Below, piece by piece: positions 45,678-54,246 of a stretch of 64,000 nucleotides of DNA. The notes under the pieces were generated by a model. The model made no database searches and was not told the origin of the DNA. It saw only the letters and a list, made by a program, of their open reading frames with translations. The stretch spans positions 186,001-250,000 of the forward strand of contig CAKZRP010000080.1 of assembly GCA_937146765.1 (NCBI GenBank), written 5' to 3'. This DNA comes from an uncultured Paracoccaceae bacterium (lineage in GTDB: Bacteria; Pseudomonadota; Alphaproteobacteria; Rhodobacterales; Rhodobacteraceae). Both the position numbers and the translations under genes were made by a program. Numbering within the stretch: the stretch's first letter is position 1; each line of letters begins with the position of its first letter.

Positions 45678-46916
45678 TCAGCCCGTCAGCTTCACGATCG
45701 TGTCGACCACGAGCTGAACGCCACGCCGGATCTCCTCGGGATCGGTGAATTCCTCCGGCGCGTGGCTGCGCCCGTCGCGGCTCGGTACGAAGATCATGCA
45801 GGAGGGTGCAAGCTCCGCCAGCACGGCAGTGTCATGCAGTGCACCACTGTGCATCCGCTTGTAGCTGTAGCCACGCGCCTTGGCGCAATCCTCGACCAGG
45901 TCAGCCAAGATACCAGACAGGGCAATCGGAGCGTTGGTGCCGGTCCGCCGAGCGGTCACGTCCAGCCTGCGGACCTGGGCAATGCGGTCAAGGGCGGCCA
46001 GTGTCTCGGCCAACCGCTCCGCCATGCGGTCCGGATCGGTGTCGCGCAGGTCGAACGTGAAACTGACATGGTTCGGGATCACATTGGCCGCGTTTGGCGC
46101 CACCGCCAGACGCCCGACCGTCGCCACCGCTTCATCCCGCCCCTCGGCGCGGGCCAGAGCCTCGATCTCCTGGATCATCAGGGCCGCACCCACCAGCGCG
46201 TCTCGGCGCAGCCGCATGGGCGTGGCACCAGCGTGGTTGGCGGTTCCAAAGACCTCGACCACATAGTTGAAACTGCCTGCGATCTTCTCGATGACGCCAA
46301 TTTGCAGCAGGTCATGTTCCAGCGCGATCGATTGTTCGATATGCAGTTCGATCATCGCAGACACCTCGGCCGGACGCAGGACCGATTGCGGCAGGCCATC
46401 GGGGTCAAGGCCGAAATCCCTTGCGGTCTGATAAAGGCTTCGCCCGTCGGTATTCGACGTGCGAACCTTCATGTCCGCGAGCGTCATGCGCCCGACAAGG
46501 GCCTTGCTGCCGGCCAACGACAGGTCAAAGGTTACCCCCTCTTCTTCGGCAAAGATCACTATCTCAACCGGAACCGCAGGCACGAAGCGGTTCTCCTGCA
46601 GCACAGCCAACACCTCCAAAGCGGCGACAGAACCGACAACACCATCGTAGTCACCGCCATGGATCACAGTGTCGATGTGCGAGCCGGTCATGACGCCGGG
46701 CGCAGCATTGTCCCGACCCGGCAAGCGACAACGCAGGTTGCCGATCCCATCGACCACCGGATCAAGGCCCAACGCCCTGCATTCCCGGGACAGGAAGTCC
46801 AGCGCCTGCCGGAACTCCGGCGTATAGGTGGTGCGCGTACTGCCCTTGCCGGGAGTGGCGGTAAACCCCGCAAGGCGCTCGATCCGCCGCATGATCCGTT
46901 CCTGGCTGACATCCAT
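45678..46916 (-). CDS. M20-family Zn amidohydrolase (allantoate amidohydrolase / N-carbamoyl-amino-acid hydrolase type)
   Basis: The 412-residue protein has metal-binding motifs GSHIDTVIHGGDYDGVVG (near 80-97) and FAEEEG, plus the dimerisation and substrate region NHAGATPMRLRRDAL, matching the hydantoinase/carbamoylase branch of M20. It would hydrolyse an N-carbamoyl or ureido compound. A frame extending to 47063 is open only because it runs into the tRNA remnant, so the ATG at 46916 is used. It is convergent with the sulfatase gene and is the last host gene before the prophage. Confidence 0.88.
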   Translation of the reverse strand: MDVSQERIMRRIERLAGFTATPGKGSTRTTYTPEFRQALDFLSRECRALGLDPVVDGIGNLRCRLPGRDNAAPGVMTGSHIDTVIHGGDYDGVVGSVAALEVLAVLQENRFVPAVPVEIVIFAEEEGVTFDLSLAGSKALVGRMTLADMKVRTSNTDGRSLYQTARDFGLDPDGLPQSVLRPAEVSAMIELHIEQSIALEHDLLQIGVIEKIAGSFNYVVEVFGTANHAGATPMRLRRDALVGAALMIQEIEALARAEGRDEAVATVGRLAVAPNAANVIPNHVSFTFDLRDTDPDRMAERLAETLAALDRIAQVRRLDVTARRTGTNAPIALSGILADLVEDCAKARGYSYKRMHSGALHDTAVLAELAPSCMIFVPSRDGRSHAPEEFTDPEEIRRGVQLVVDTIVKLTG

Positions 46917-47025
46917 TTGCCGCGTCTTCCCTGTCCGGTTTGACGATAGCGTTGCGGCTGCGACCAAGCCAGCATGGATCAGCCGACAGTCCCCAAGAAA
47001 CCAGCGCTTCGGTTGAAATTCAATG

Positions 47026-47055
47026 TGGTGCGGGTGAAGGGACTCGAACCCCCAA
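47026..47055 (-). other. tRNA 3' end fragment marking the left attachment site
   Basis: On the minus strand the sequence carries a T arm (GGGGGTTCGAGTCCC), then TTCACCCGC, ACCA. These are the 3' half of a tRNA with a 5' acceptor strand expected to read GCGGGTG. No such 5' half follows upstream; instead AT-rich prophage sequence begins. The form with encoded CCA and discriminator A fits tRNA-Leu. The complete gene is expected beyond 64000, next to the integrase. Confidence 0.8.
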
Positions 47056-47146
47056 CTACACATATGTTTTCAATAGCTTAAATGAAAAACTGTAACCATG
47101 TAACCATCCTCAGAATGGGCAAGATGACGTTGCGTCAATAAATACG

Positions 47147-47173
47147 AAACCCGCCAGTCTTCGCTGGCGGGTA
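47147..47173 (-). terminator. Intrinsic terminator at the left end of the prophage
   Basis: On the minus strand ACCCGCCAG and CTGGCGGGT pair around CGAAGA and lead to TTCGTATTT. It closes the leftward transcription of the element 24 bases past the last gene. Confidence 0.8.
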
Positions 47174-47196
47174 GTCTATCTCAACGCTGTGGGGAA

Positions 47197-47487
47197 TTAG
47201 ATGCAGGTGTAGGTCCGTTCGATCCATGAGTAATATGGACCGGTGGTATATGCGCGCTCACGATCTTGGCGTGCAAGCCGCTTGCCCTTCCCCTGGCACT
47301 CGCTCAGAGCCATCCCGTCCATATGAACAAGCATCCGTGCTACCATGTCTGAATTCAGATCCATGTTCCCTTTATTGACATGGATGCTAACACCATCAGC
47401 AGTGCGTTCCGTAACCTCGTAAAACATGTTTTCGGGCGTCGCGCATGCGGCAAGCCCGATAAATGCGATCAGACGAATGAATTTCAT
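47197..47487 (-). CDS. Small predicted lipoprotein
   Basis: The 96-residue protein starts MKFIRLIAFIGLAACATPEN, a lipoprotein signal peptide with lipobox LAAC. The mature part has two Cys near the C-terminus (SECQGKGKR; RTYTCI) and no known domain. It begins five bases after the preceding 62-residue gene. A role in envelope modification or superinfection exclusion is possible but not supported by any motif. A TTG three codons upstream is a poorer start. Confidence 0.7.
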   Translation of the reverse strand: MKFIRLIAFIGLAACATPENMFYEVTERTADGVSIHVNKGNMDLNSDMVARMLVHMDGMALSECQGKGKRLARQDRERAYTTGPYYSWIERTYTCI

Positions 47488-47492
47488 TTGGC

Positions 47493-47681
47493 TCAAGCCG
47501 CCCTATCGGTTTTCAAAATACTTTGGGGCCAAATACCCCCGACCTCGCCGAGAACTTCGACAACTGCTGAACGCGCGCACCAGCCTGTGTAGTCGCGGCT
47601 TTCAGTTGCCATGGCGGCAAGTTTGCTCAGCATCGCGTTGTAAATTTCGTCCGGAATGTAGGTGTCGAATGTTGCCTGCAT
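47493..47681 (-). CDS. Small hypothetical phage protein
   Basis: The 62-residue protein MQATFDTYIPDEIYNAMLSK... has no recognised domain. A good GAGGA ribosome binding site lies six bases before the ATG, and the next gene starts just past its stop, which supports it as real. The 230 bases upstream (47682-47912) carry no gene but do contain a short palindrome. Confidence 0.6.
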   Translation of the reverse strand: MQATFDTYIPDEIYNAMLSKLAAMATESRDYTGWCARSAVVEVLGEVGGIWPQSILKTDRAA

Positions 47682-47778
47682 GGAAATCCTCTAGATTGAA
47701 GTGAACACACCAAAAGAATCGCATGAGATGAATCATACAAGCAAGAAGAAAAGCACATAAGTCATTGTTTTTATTGAA

Positions 47779-47792
47779 AGTAAGCACTTACT
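47779..47792. promoter_or_regulatory. Short palindrome upstream of left-end genes
   Basis: AGTAAG and CTTACT are inverted around CA, with further TTAC repeats beside it, about 100 bases upstream of the 62-residue gene in an AT-rich stretch. It may be an operator; no clear promoter pair was assigned. Confidence 0.35.
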
Positions 47793-47883
47793 TACTTTTT
47801 GATTGTCCCGCGCCGGGTGACTTACATTCTCTATGATGAACCGGCGCGGGAACAGGAGACGGAAGCTCATTGCTTCCTCGAAT

Positions 47884-47927
47884 ACGCTAACTCGAATGTT
47901 GCAAAAATGCAACTACCCAATTAGCGT
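47884..47927. repeat. Inverted repeat A with TTTTTGC-type centre
   Basis: Outer arms ACGCTAA and TTAGCGT and inner arms GTTGCA and TGCAAC enclose AAAA, with a poorly paired stretch between them. The core TGTTGCAAAAATGCAAC at 47897-47913 resembles the centres of repeats at 56089-56130 and 63161-63194. It overlaps the last codons of the HUH gene. Confidence 0.55.
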
Positions 47928-48755
47928 TGAAAAATTCCTAGCCATGCGCGTCATATGCCTATTCAGGAACAACCGTGCCCGCCCGTTCAGAACTTCGTCC
48001 GTTTGGCCAAGATGCTTTTCACAATAGGCCGCCCAACCAGCCCCGTTGGAGAGTGACCGGAGTGTAAGTTGCCTACTCGCTGCTTTGCCTTCGATTAGCC
48101 CACCAGAGGCCCTGAGAGCGGCAGCTAAAGAGGTATGGTCGTCTTGCCCGACCACAGCGACCCCATGAACGTGCAGACGCCCTGAAGCACTGCTTTCCAA
48201 TGTCATGGCGTAGGGGATACCTAAAAGGGATCGCGCCTTGAGTTCTCGGTTCAAAGTGTCCGTGAAAGCCCTAAGAGGATCACTGTGCGCCTGCAATCTT
48301 ACTTGGATCTCTGCAGAGAGATGAAGGGACAATGCCACCCCACCAGCTTTTTCGGCACAATGACCAGCATAGCGAAACTTCTCAGCAGAGGTCGCACGCC
48401 TCCAAGGAGTGTGTGGCACCGACGATCTGGCGGCGAGGGTCTGTGCTTTAGTTTCTTGCCGCTTGCGCTGGGCCTTAGCAGATTGAATGAGATGTTGAAA
48501 CGCAGGTGTGTGAATGAGGTGGCGGTGAGGTGAGGTAGGGGTAGAAAGATCTACTGGACAACTGCTTTTCGAAGCAGGCTCACAGGCCTTGTTTTCCTGC
48601 TGTAGATGGGTATTTTCAGCCCCCCGACTTTCCGCAACTTTTCCACCATCGGCAACTGCATCAAGTGCGATGGCACTGAGCAAATCCGATGATGTTTCTC
48701 GGCGTAGCTTCGCAGCCGCACTTGCTCTTTTAGCGAGATCGCTGTATTTTTTCAC
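47913..48755 (-). CDS. Candidate HUH replication initiator
   Basis: The 280-residue protein is not clearly similar to a named phage protein. Three short motifs suggest a rolling-circle HUH endonuclease. A hydrophobic strand VALSLHLSAEI (about 140-150) may be motif 1. RLHVHGVAVV has His195-Val-His197 as the HUH pair. WAAYCEKHLG has Tyr244 and Lys247 as the nucleophile motif. The N-terminal 110 residues are basic and low in order. Start is GTG with AGGA before it. It is located at the end of the element away from the integrase. Without structure comparison the assignment is tentative. Confidence 0.5.
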   Translation of the reverse strand: MKKYSDLAKRASAAAKLRRETSSDLLSAIALDAVADGGKVAESRGAENTHLQQENKACEPASKSSCPVDLSTPTSPHRHLIHTPAFQHLIQSAKAQRKRQETKAQTLAARSSVPHTPWRRATSAEKFRYAGHCAEKAGGVALSLHLSAEIQVRLQAHSDPLRAFTDTLNRELKARSLLGIPYAMTLESSASGRLHVHGVAVVGQDDHTSLAAALRASGGLIEGKAASRQLTLRSLSNGAGWAAYCEKHLGQTDEVLNGRARLFLNRHMTRMARNFSTLIG

Positions 48756-48784
48756 TGAAGATAGTCCTACCTGATCTCTAGATC

Positions 48785-48815
48785 AAAACGGCCCGGCGCT
48801 GCAACGCCGGGCTGT
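48785..48815 (-). terminator. Intrinsic terminator after the ribbon-helix-helix gene
   Basis: On the minus strand AGCCCGGCG and CGCCGGGC pair around TTGCAG and lead into CGTTTTG. It lies just after the stop of the 48822-49247 gene and before the HUH gene. Confidence 0.8.
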
Positions 48816-48821
48816 TCTATG

Positions 48822-49247
48822 TCAGGATCTCGCGGCCTTTGCGATCAGATCAGCCACGTCCCGTGCAATGGACGGTGCGAGAGTCTTTTCTGCACCCGTG
48901 GCTGTGTCTTTGATCTTGAGGCTAGTGCCTCGGCGAGCCAGAGAAATGCCGTCAGGTAGCGGCAACAAGGGGTTCCTTTTCGAAGGGGTCAATAATGCTT
49001 TGATCGCGTTGGATACATTCGAAGCATCCTGAGCACTGACAAGTTTATCCCATTCCTCGGTGCCAATTCGCACTTCGGTTCCTTCTTTGAGAATTCGGAA
49101 TCCGGGAACCGAGGGTTCCAGCTCCCCCTTCTCGATCTGCTGATGAATGAGTTTGCCGACAACATCGGCAACCGTCATGTTCCATTTGGCGCCAAGCTCT
49201 TCGAGCTGAGCCACGCGTTCGTCGGGTAGGTTTACATTTCGGGGCAT
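48822..49247 (-). CDS. Ribbon-helix-helix-type DNA-binding protein
   Basis: The 141-residue protein begins MPRNVNLPDERVAQLEELGAKWNMTVADVVGKLIHQQIEKG, which fits a ribbon-helix-helix fold (beta strand RNVNLPD, two helices). The C-terminal 80 residues form an unknown domain. A 30-base palindrome lies directly upstream, so it may repress its own gene. It may be the element's regulator, since no other repressor is seen. It has its own terminator. Confidence 0.6.
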   Translation of the reverse strand: MPRNVNLPDERVAQLEELGAKWNMTVADVVGKLIHQQIEKGELEPSVPGFRILKEGTEVRIGTEEWDKLVSAQDASNVSNAIKALLTPSKRNPLLPLPDGISLARRGTSLKIKDTATGAEKTLAPSIARDVADLIAKAARS

Positions 49248-49268
49248 TGGAGCTTCTCTTCCTTACTC

Positions 49269-49298
49269 GCATACTGGAATACTTGTATTTGAGTATGC
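49269..49298. promoter_or_regulatory. 30-base palindrome upstream of the ribbon-helix-helix gene
   Basis: GCATACT, GG, AATAC, TT, GTATT, TG, AGTATGC is inverted nearly perfectly around its centre, starting 22 bases before the gene's ATG. Two nested half-site pairs would suit a pair of ribbon-helix-helix dimers. Confidence 0.7.
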
Positions 49299-49315
49299 AG
49301 ATTAGCATTCCGTCG

Positions 49316-50113
49316 TCAAGACCCGTTCTCGTCCACGCTTGCCTCATCGCTACTATTCTGGAACTCTTCGATAACCCCCAGCAGCTCTTGCGAGTTGTTG
49401 GCAATCAAAACCACTTTTTCGGTTCCGGCTTCCAATACTGTCAACACACCCAATGCAGCGGTAGCTAGCACCACCAATTTATTGAGAAGCTTGTCAGGAA
49501 TGGAACGATCACGCTTAGCAACGACGATAGCGCCCACCAGACCATCCAATTCATCTTTTAGGTCCTCCAACCCAAACACCTGAAAATGGTCTAGAATCGT
49601 TCGCATCTGCGAAGTTCGCTTAACCAAAATTCGCTTCAAGGCGTCCGGAAGCGCGGCATCGATGATATCCCTCTGAATAACATCGAATTTCCTTGCCAAC
49701 TCCTTGGCATCTGGTGGAAGGTCCATTGATCTAACAAACCCCATCAGAGCGAAGTGCAAATTTAAGAGCCCCTGCAAGTGCTCCGCTTTTAAGAAATGCG
49801 ATCTCGCTTGCGCGACATCCAAATGCAGATGAGAGAACGTCTTAAAGAATCGAAACGGCGTCAGAAAGTTCTCAATATGCCTCTTTTCACCACCATCCAC
49901 TGGCATCCCATCAATGTCTTCTTCTATTCGAGAAAAAAGCTTGGACAGATGAAGGATCACATCTGCGTTAGCAGTAGGACTGGAATACCCAAAATGATTA
50001 GAGAACACGTTCAACCACTTTTCCTTCTGATTTGGGTGCTCGGAAACAATGGTAAGAAGACCGTGAAGCGTTTTTGCTGACGTTGACATTTCTGTTGAAC
50101 TCTCGAGTTGCAT
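49316..50113 (-). CDS. Hypothetical protein in AT-rich stretch after tape measure gene
   Basis: The 265-residue protein is mostly helical and has no domain I recognise. A hydrophobic segment near residues 210-230 (LLNKLVVLATAALGVLTVLEAG) could be one membrane helix. Base composition is more AT-rich than the phage structural genes around it, suggesting separate acquisition. It lies 35 bases after the tape measure gene. The start may instead be the ATG eight codons in. It may be a cargo gene; function unknown. Confidence 0.65.
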   Translation of the reverse strand: MQLESSTEMSTSAKTLHGLLTIVSEHPNQKEKWLNVFSNHFGYSSPTANADVILHLSKLFSRIEEDIDGMPVDGGEKRHIENFLTPFRFFKTFSHLHLDVAQARSHFLKAEHLQGLLNLHFALMGFVRSMDLPPDAKELARKFDVIQRDIIDAALPDALKRILVKRTSQMRTILDHFQVFGLEDLKDELDGLVGAIVVAKRDRSIPDKLLNKLVVLATAALGVLTVLEAGTEKVVLIANNSQELLGVIEEFQNSSDEASVDENGS

Positions 50114-50148
50114 GTAAAAGCTACTAAACCATCAACCACCTTAACCCC

Positions 50149-52620
50149 TCAAGTCCGCCGGTTCAGAATGTTCCCCGGCCTCATCTGCCGAACCAACTCA
50201 TCAACCACTACCCCACGCATGGTGCCTTCGATTTCCCGGGAAATCCGTTTGGCTAAGTCTGCATTCTCTTCTGGCCTCCCTCCTGTCGCGTTGACGGTGA
50301 CAGGGGCGCTGATGGAGATGTTAGGAGTAGTCTGCTGGGCTGGGTGCTGAGAGGCCCCCAAAAGGGCCTTCTGGGGGCCGGAGGCGCCAACGAGGCCCCC
50401 ACCTGCATAGCCATGCTTGGCGACCCTGTGAAGGGCATCCAGATTGCCAACACCGATCCGGCTGGTTGCCTCCTTGGACATGACATACTCACCGCGATGC
50501 ACGACACCGGCAGGCTCATACTTGCCGCCGTGACCAGTGTAGCCGCCAGAGGCAAACCCTAGGAGGGACAGGAAGCCCCCTGCCACGCCGCCGCCACCAA
50601 GCATCCCAGTTAAGATGCTTTCGAAGGCTCTATTGGCCGCAATCTGGGCAAGACTTCCCAGCACCGATTGCAGGGCGCTGTCAAAGCTCTGAGCACCTGT
50701 CACCAATCCCGAGAACGCACTCGAAAGAGCACCTCTAACCTGGCCCTTCGCCTCGTCGATCTTACGCAGGCCATCCGCCGCAACTTCGGCCTGTCGAGAA
50801 CTATCAACATAGGCTTCGGCCAGCTTGGCAATTTCAGCGCGAAGGGCGGGCGTGATCGCAAGCCCCTGCATCTGGGCCGAGTGCAGAAGCTGTGCTTCAG
50901 TTCGGGCGTAGGTAATTGCGTCTGAATATGCACGTCCAGCAGATGCAGCTGCAAGGATTGATGCGGTTTCCAAATCGAGCGCTCGAGTTTCCTCAGCAAT
51001 GGACTGGACCGCGCGCCCGAAGGAGTCAGATCCCCCGGCACCCTTCCTTCCTGAGCCACTGCGCTCAGCGTCTGCCGCGACTTTCGCTTTGGCTGCGGCT
51101 TCTGCTTGGCCCCGCGTAAGAGCCACACCATCATCGGCGGCACGTTTGATGACCGCCGCGATTTCCCTTTCGAGCGTCAACCGTTCCCGCGACATAGAAT
51201 TGCGCGCGGCCTCCCCCTCTAGAAACTCATCGAGCTTGGCCTTTTCGGTTTCCCAGATCCGATGGGACTCCGCGTCAGCCTCCCGAAAAATCTGCATTTG
51301 GGATTTGGGCGGCTGAACACCTGCCGCATCGGCCAAGGCTTCCTTAAATGACGCCGCAAGTCCTATTGCCGCCTGCAAAACGCTGCCCAGTCGGTTCACC
51401 TGAGATATTACATTTCCGAAATCTACACGATCAGCATCGGACAAAACGGAAAAAGCCTCAGCCGCCGAAGACTGCACCTCGTCCAGCTTTTGAGAGAATT
51501 CCTCACCGGAAAGAGCTCCATTCTGGAAATCTTCGGAAAGGGTATTCATTTCCGATGCTGCCTCTGCGAGATCTCCTGCTAGTTCGTCATAGCCCCAATT
51601 TCGAGCAAGGTTTGCCGCCTGCATAAGCTGGGAGGAAGTTGCAGCAACCGACTCTGAAAGCCCATCATAGCTTCGACGCAGCACGCCAAGGTTTCCGTCC
51701 TGCTCCGCAACCACATCACGGTTGAGACTCAAGGCGTCAAACAACTCATCGCCCAGAACTGCGCGAGCTTGCTGATCATCCGCGAAAATCTCATCCAACT
51801 TGGACCGCAAGTCAGCGGCCTCGACAATCCCGTCAGCAACTGCGACCGCCAGCCGCTTGCCGAACATTGCAATACGACCTGACAGCTCGTCGAACTTCCG
51901 GCTGACCTCATCGGCGCTGGCAACCACATCGTCGCTCAGGACAAGCCCCAATTCATGGGCGCGCTCGACTGTCCGGCGCACACCGTCTTCCCCCTGCCCC
52001 ACCAACTCAACAAATCGCTCGCCAGCGGTGCCCCCGAACAACTCATCTGCAACGCGGATACGTGCTGCGACGGAAAGTTTGTTCAGCCTGCCAATGATCT
52101 CGAGCAACAAACCGGACGGGTCTGCCAACTTCCGTTTCAGTTCCTCCGCCCCATAGCCTAGCCGAGCGAATGCTTCCGCAGCACTGCCCTTCCCGGTAAT
52201 TATGAACTCATCGGCGCGAAGGTTCAGCTCCTTCAGGCCATCGACCAGAGCGTCAACACCAATCCGGTTTTGCTCGGCAACAAATTTCCATTCCTGAATT
52301 GCCTGCACCGAGACACCGGCACGTTTAGCCTCGTCGCCAATCTGAGCAACGCCTTTTGCTGCATCGAAAGAAGCACGCGCCAGCCCGGCCAAACCAGTGA
52401 CACCAATGGCCGGCAGGGCCAACCTTTTAAAACCTGCAGAAACCGCATCGCCCATTCTGCTGTAGGTGTTGGTGATCCGGTCAGCCGATTGTTTCGCACG
52501 GCGCTCCATGTTCGTCGCCGTGTCGCGCTGAACCCGATTTGCGCGCGCCATTGCCTTTTCAAGTTTGTCTACCCGTGCCTCAATTGGCACAATCAATCCG
52601 GGAAGGGTGGCCTCAGTCAT
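50149..52620 (-). CDS. Tail tape measure protein
   Basis: The 823-residue protein sets tail length and is ejected with DNA in siphophages. It has an N-terminal coiled-coil region (VDKLEKAMARANRVQRDTATNMERR), a hydrophobic stretch near residue 65-85, long Ala- and Glu-rich helices, and a Gly-rich C-terminus with FASGGYTGHGGKYEPAGVVHRGEYVMSKEA, a frequent tape-measure C-terminal motif. The ATG at 52620 has GAGG before it; the longer frame adds 36 residues. It follows the large terminase gene by 10 bases, an unusual position. Confidence 0.9.
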   Translation of the reverse strand: MTEATLPGLIVPIEARVDKLEKAMARANRVQRDTATNMERRAKQSADRITNTYSRMGDAVSAGFKRLALPAIGVTGLAGLARASFDAAKGVAQIGDEAKRAGVSVQAIQEWKFVAEQNRIGVDALVDGLKELNLRADEFIITGKGSAAEAFARLGYGAEELKRKLADPSGLLLEIIGRLNKLSVAARIRVADELFGGTAGERFVELVGQGEDGVRRTVERAHELGLVLSDDVVASADEVSRKFDELSGRIAMFGKRLAVAVADGIVEAADLRSKLDEIFADDQQARAVLGDELFDALSLNRDVVAEQDGNLGVLRRSYDGLSESVAATSSQLMQAANLARNWGYDELAGDLAEAASEMNTLSEDFQNGALSGEEFSQKLDEVQSSAAEAFSVLSDADRVDFGNVISQVNRLGSVLQAAIGLAASFKEALADAAGVQPPKSQMQIFREADAESHRIWETEKAKLDEFLEGEAARNSMSRERLTLEREIAAVIKRAADDGVALTRGQAEAAAKAKVAADAERSGSGRKGAGGSDSFGRAVQSIAEETRALDLETASILAAASAGRAYSDAITYARTEAQLLHSAQMQGLAITPALRAEIAKLAEAYVDSSRQAEVAADGLRKIDEAKGQVRGALSSAFSGLVTGAQSFDSALQSVLGSLAQIAANRAFESILTGMLGGGGVAGGFLSLLGFASGGYTGHGGKYEPAGVVHRGEYVMSKEATSRIGVGNLDALHRVAKHGYAGGGLVGASGPQKALLGASQHPAQQTTPNISISAPVTVNATGGRPEENADLAKRISREIEGTMRGVVVDELVRQMRPGNILNRRT

Positions 52621-52630
52621 TTTCAAAACC

Positions 52631-54244
52631 TCAAAATGTGAAGATCTCGGCTTCTTCGCCGGTGTAAGAAGAACGTTTACTTTCGCCGACAACGGCACGG
52701 TGAACCGCCATGGCTGCAGCCACTGCACCGTCGATCCGCCCGGTCTTGGTGGCCTTGTGCATCCGCGTTAGGCCGGTCGTCTCACTGCGAGAGGCCACCA
52801 CGCTGTCGAAATGGTGACGCAGCACTGCGTGGCCGTCATGGCGGATCAGTCGACCATTGGCGGTGCGCTCCAGGTCTCCGATTGCTACCCCCATCGTCAG
52901 GGGCGCTTGCCGCAGCTCGATTACGGGCAAGCCCTCGTCGTGAAGGTGTTGCATGATCTGCCGCGCAAGGTGAGGATCGAAGGCGATCTCTTGCACGTCA
53001 AAGCGGGCGGCAAGCTCGCGCAGGTGGTCTTTAACAATTGCAGGGTCGATGATAGGCCCCGGCGTTGCGGTCAAAAGCCCCTCATCGCGCCAGCGTTCGT
53101 AGGGAACTCGGTCACGGTCGCCGCGTTCTTTCAGATCATCACCCGGCACAAAAAACCACGGCTTGACAGTGATTTGGCCGTCATCGTGGAGCCAAGCCGC
53201 AACCACAGCAGCCGTGTCCCCAGACAACGCCATATCGACCCCAATCCAGCATGGCAGTGCCTCAAGATCAGTCTCGTCATCAGGAAATAGGCGCTCGTCA
53301 TAGGTAGCCATGCTGAACAGAGGGTCGCGGCTGTTTCCGTGCCAGATGTTCAGGTTGAACTGCTGGAAGCTGTATCGCTCCGCAGGGTGGTCCTTTGCCT
53401 CCTTCGCAAGACTTCGCAGCCCGGACAGGCTCGGGAATCCATGCTTCAAGCCCGGATTTACGCGGTGCCAGACCGCCTCATCCTGCCAATCATCGTCTGG
53501 TTCAGCTGCAAAAATGATCGGCAGGAATTCAGGGTTCTCAATTTCGCCCAGGGCCACCCGCCGAGCGTAGGCGTAGGTGTCAGACGCAAGTGTTTCATTC
53601 CCCCGGCCCGCCGTGGTCGCGATCACCAGAAGGCTATCATCTGTTTTGGCAAGACCAGACTTCAGAGCTTCCCAAAGGTCGCGCCCCTGCCATGCGTGAA
53701 TCTCATCTGCCAGCACGAAAGCCGGGGTGGTGCCGTGCTGCGCTCGCCCGTCACTGGACACGGCGCGCAATCGGGCGCCACTCTCCGGATGAGCAATTTG
53801 TTTGGCTGCATTAAAGGCATCGTGGATGCGTGTCGCCGCCACCAATCGATAATCCTGCCGAATGATCTCAGCTGCCACTTTAAAACCGATACTGGCTTGT
53901 TCCCTATCAGATGCGGCAAAAATGACCTGCCCCGCGAGCACCTTCTCCGGGCCGATGACGTGCAGTAGCGACAGCGCCGCCGCCAGCGAGGTCTTTCGGT
54001 TTCCCCTTGGCAGCATCAAAAAGACCGTTTTGACGATACGCCGACCATCCTCATGCCGAGGGCCGTATATGCGCCGAACAATCCGTTCTTGGAACGGTGC
54101 GAGCTGAAAAGCATGTTTCGGCGCTGTGCTCGAAGGGTGCCGAAGAAGCCGAAGGAAATTGACCGCGCGCTCGCCGTAGCCAAAAGGGTCCGCGATCTCG
54201 CTGCCGTCATCAAGCCACGCCGGGTAGATGCTGGATGTTCCCAC
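52631..54244 (-). CDS. terL: Terminase large subunit
   Basis: The 537-residue protein powers DNA packaging and cuts concatemers. Its ATPase domain has an unusual Walker A (LPRGNRKT, about 78-85) and Walker B VLADEIHAW (Asp180-Glu181). The C-terminal RNase H-like nuclease has acidic motifs GVDMALSGD (about 338), FDPHL and GRIDGA. It belongs to the HK97-type terminase group. The start is taken as GTG because GAAGG lies seven bases before it; a TTG two codons upstream overlaps terS as TTGA. Confidence 0.95.
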   Translation of the reverse strand: MGTSSIYPAWLDDGSEIADPFGYGERAVNFLRLLRHPSSTAPKHAFQLAPFQERIVRRIYGPRHEDGRRIVKTVFLMLPRGNRKTSLAAALSLLHVIGPEKVLAGQVIFAASDREQASIGFKVAAEIIRQDYRLVAATRIHDAFNAAKQIAHPESGARLRAVSSDGRAQHGTTPAFVLADEIHAWQGRDLWEALKSGLAKTDDSLLVIATTAGRGNETLASDTYAYARRVALGEIENPEFLPIIFAAEPDDDWQDEAVWHRVNPGLKHGFPSLSGLRSLAKEAKDHPAERYSFQQFNLNIWHGNSRDPLFSMATYDERLFPDDETDLEALPCWIGVDMALSGDTAAVVAAWLHDDGQITVKPWFFVPGDDLKERGDRDRVPYERWRDEGLLTATPGPIIDPAIVKDHLRELAARFDVQEIAFDPHLARQIMQHLHDEGLPVIELRQAPLTMGVAIGDLERTANGRLIRHDGHAVLRHHFDSVVASRSETTGLTRMHKATKTGRIDGAVAAAMAVHRAVVGESKRSSYTGEEAEIFTF

Positions 54245-54246
54245 GG

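Noticed and set aside
46917..47063. N-terminal extension of the amidohydrolase
   Set aside because: The extension reads through the tRNA 3' remnant (CSWGFESLHPHH), a common false start beside tRNA genes.
47041..47110. Complete tRNA gene at the left prophage junction
   Set aside because: The 5' acceptor strand, D arm and anticodon arm are missing; only the 3' end is present.
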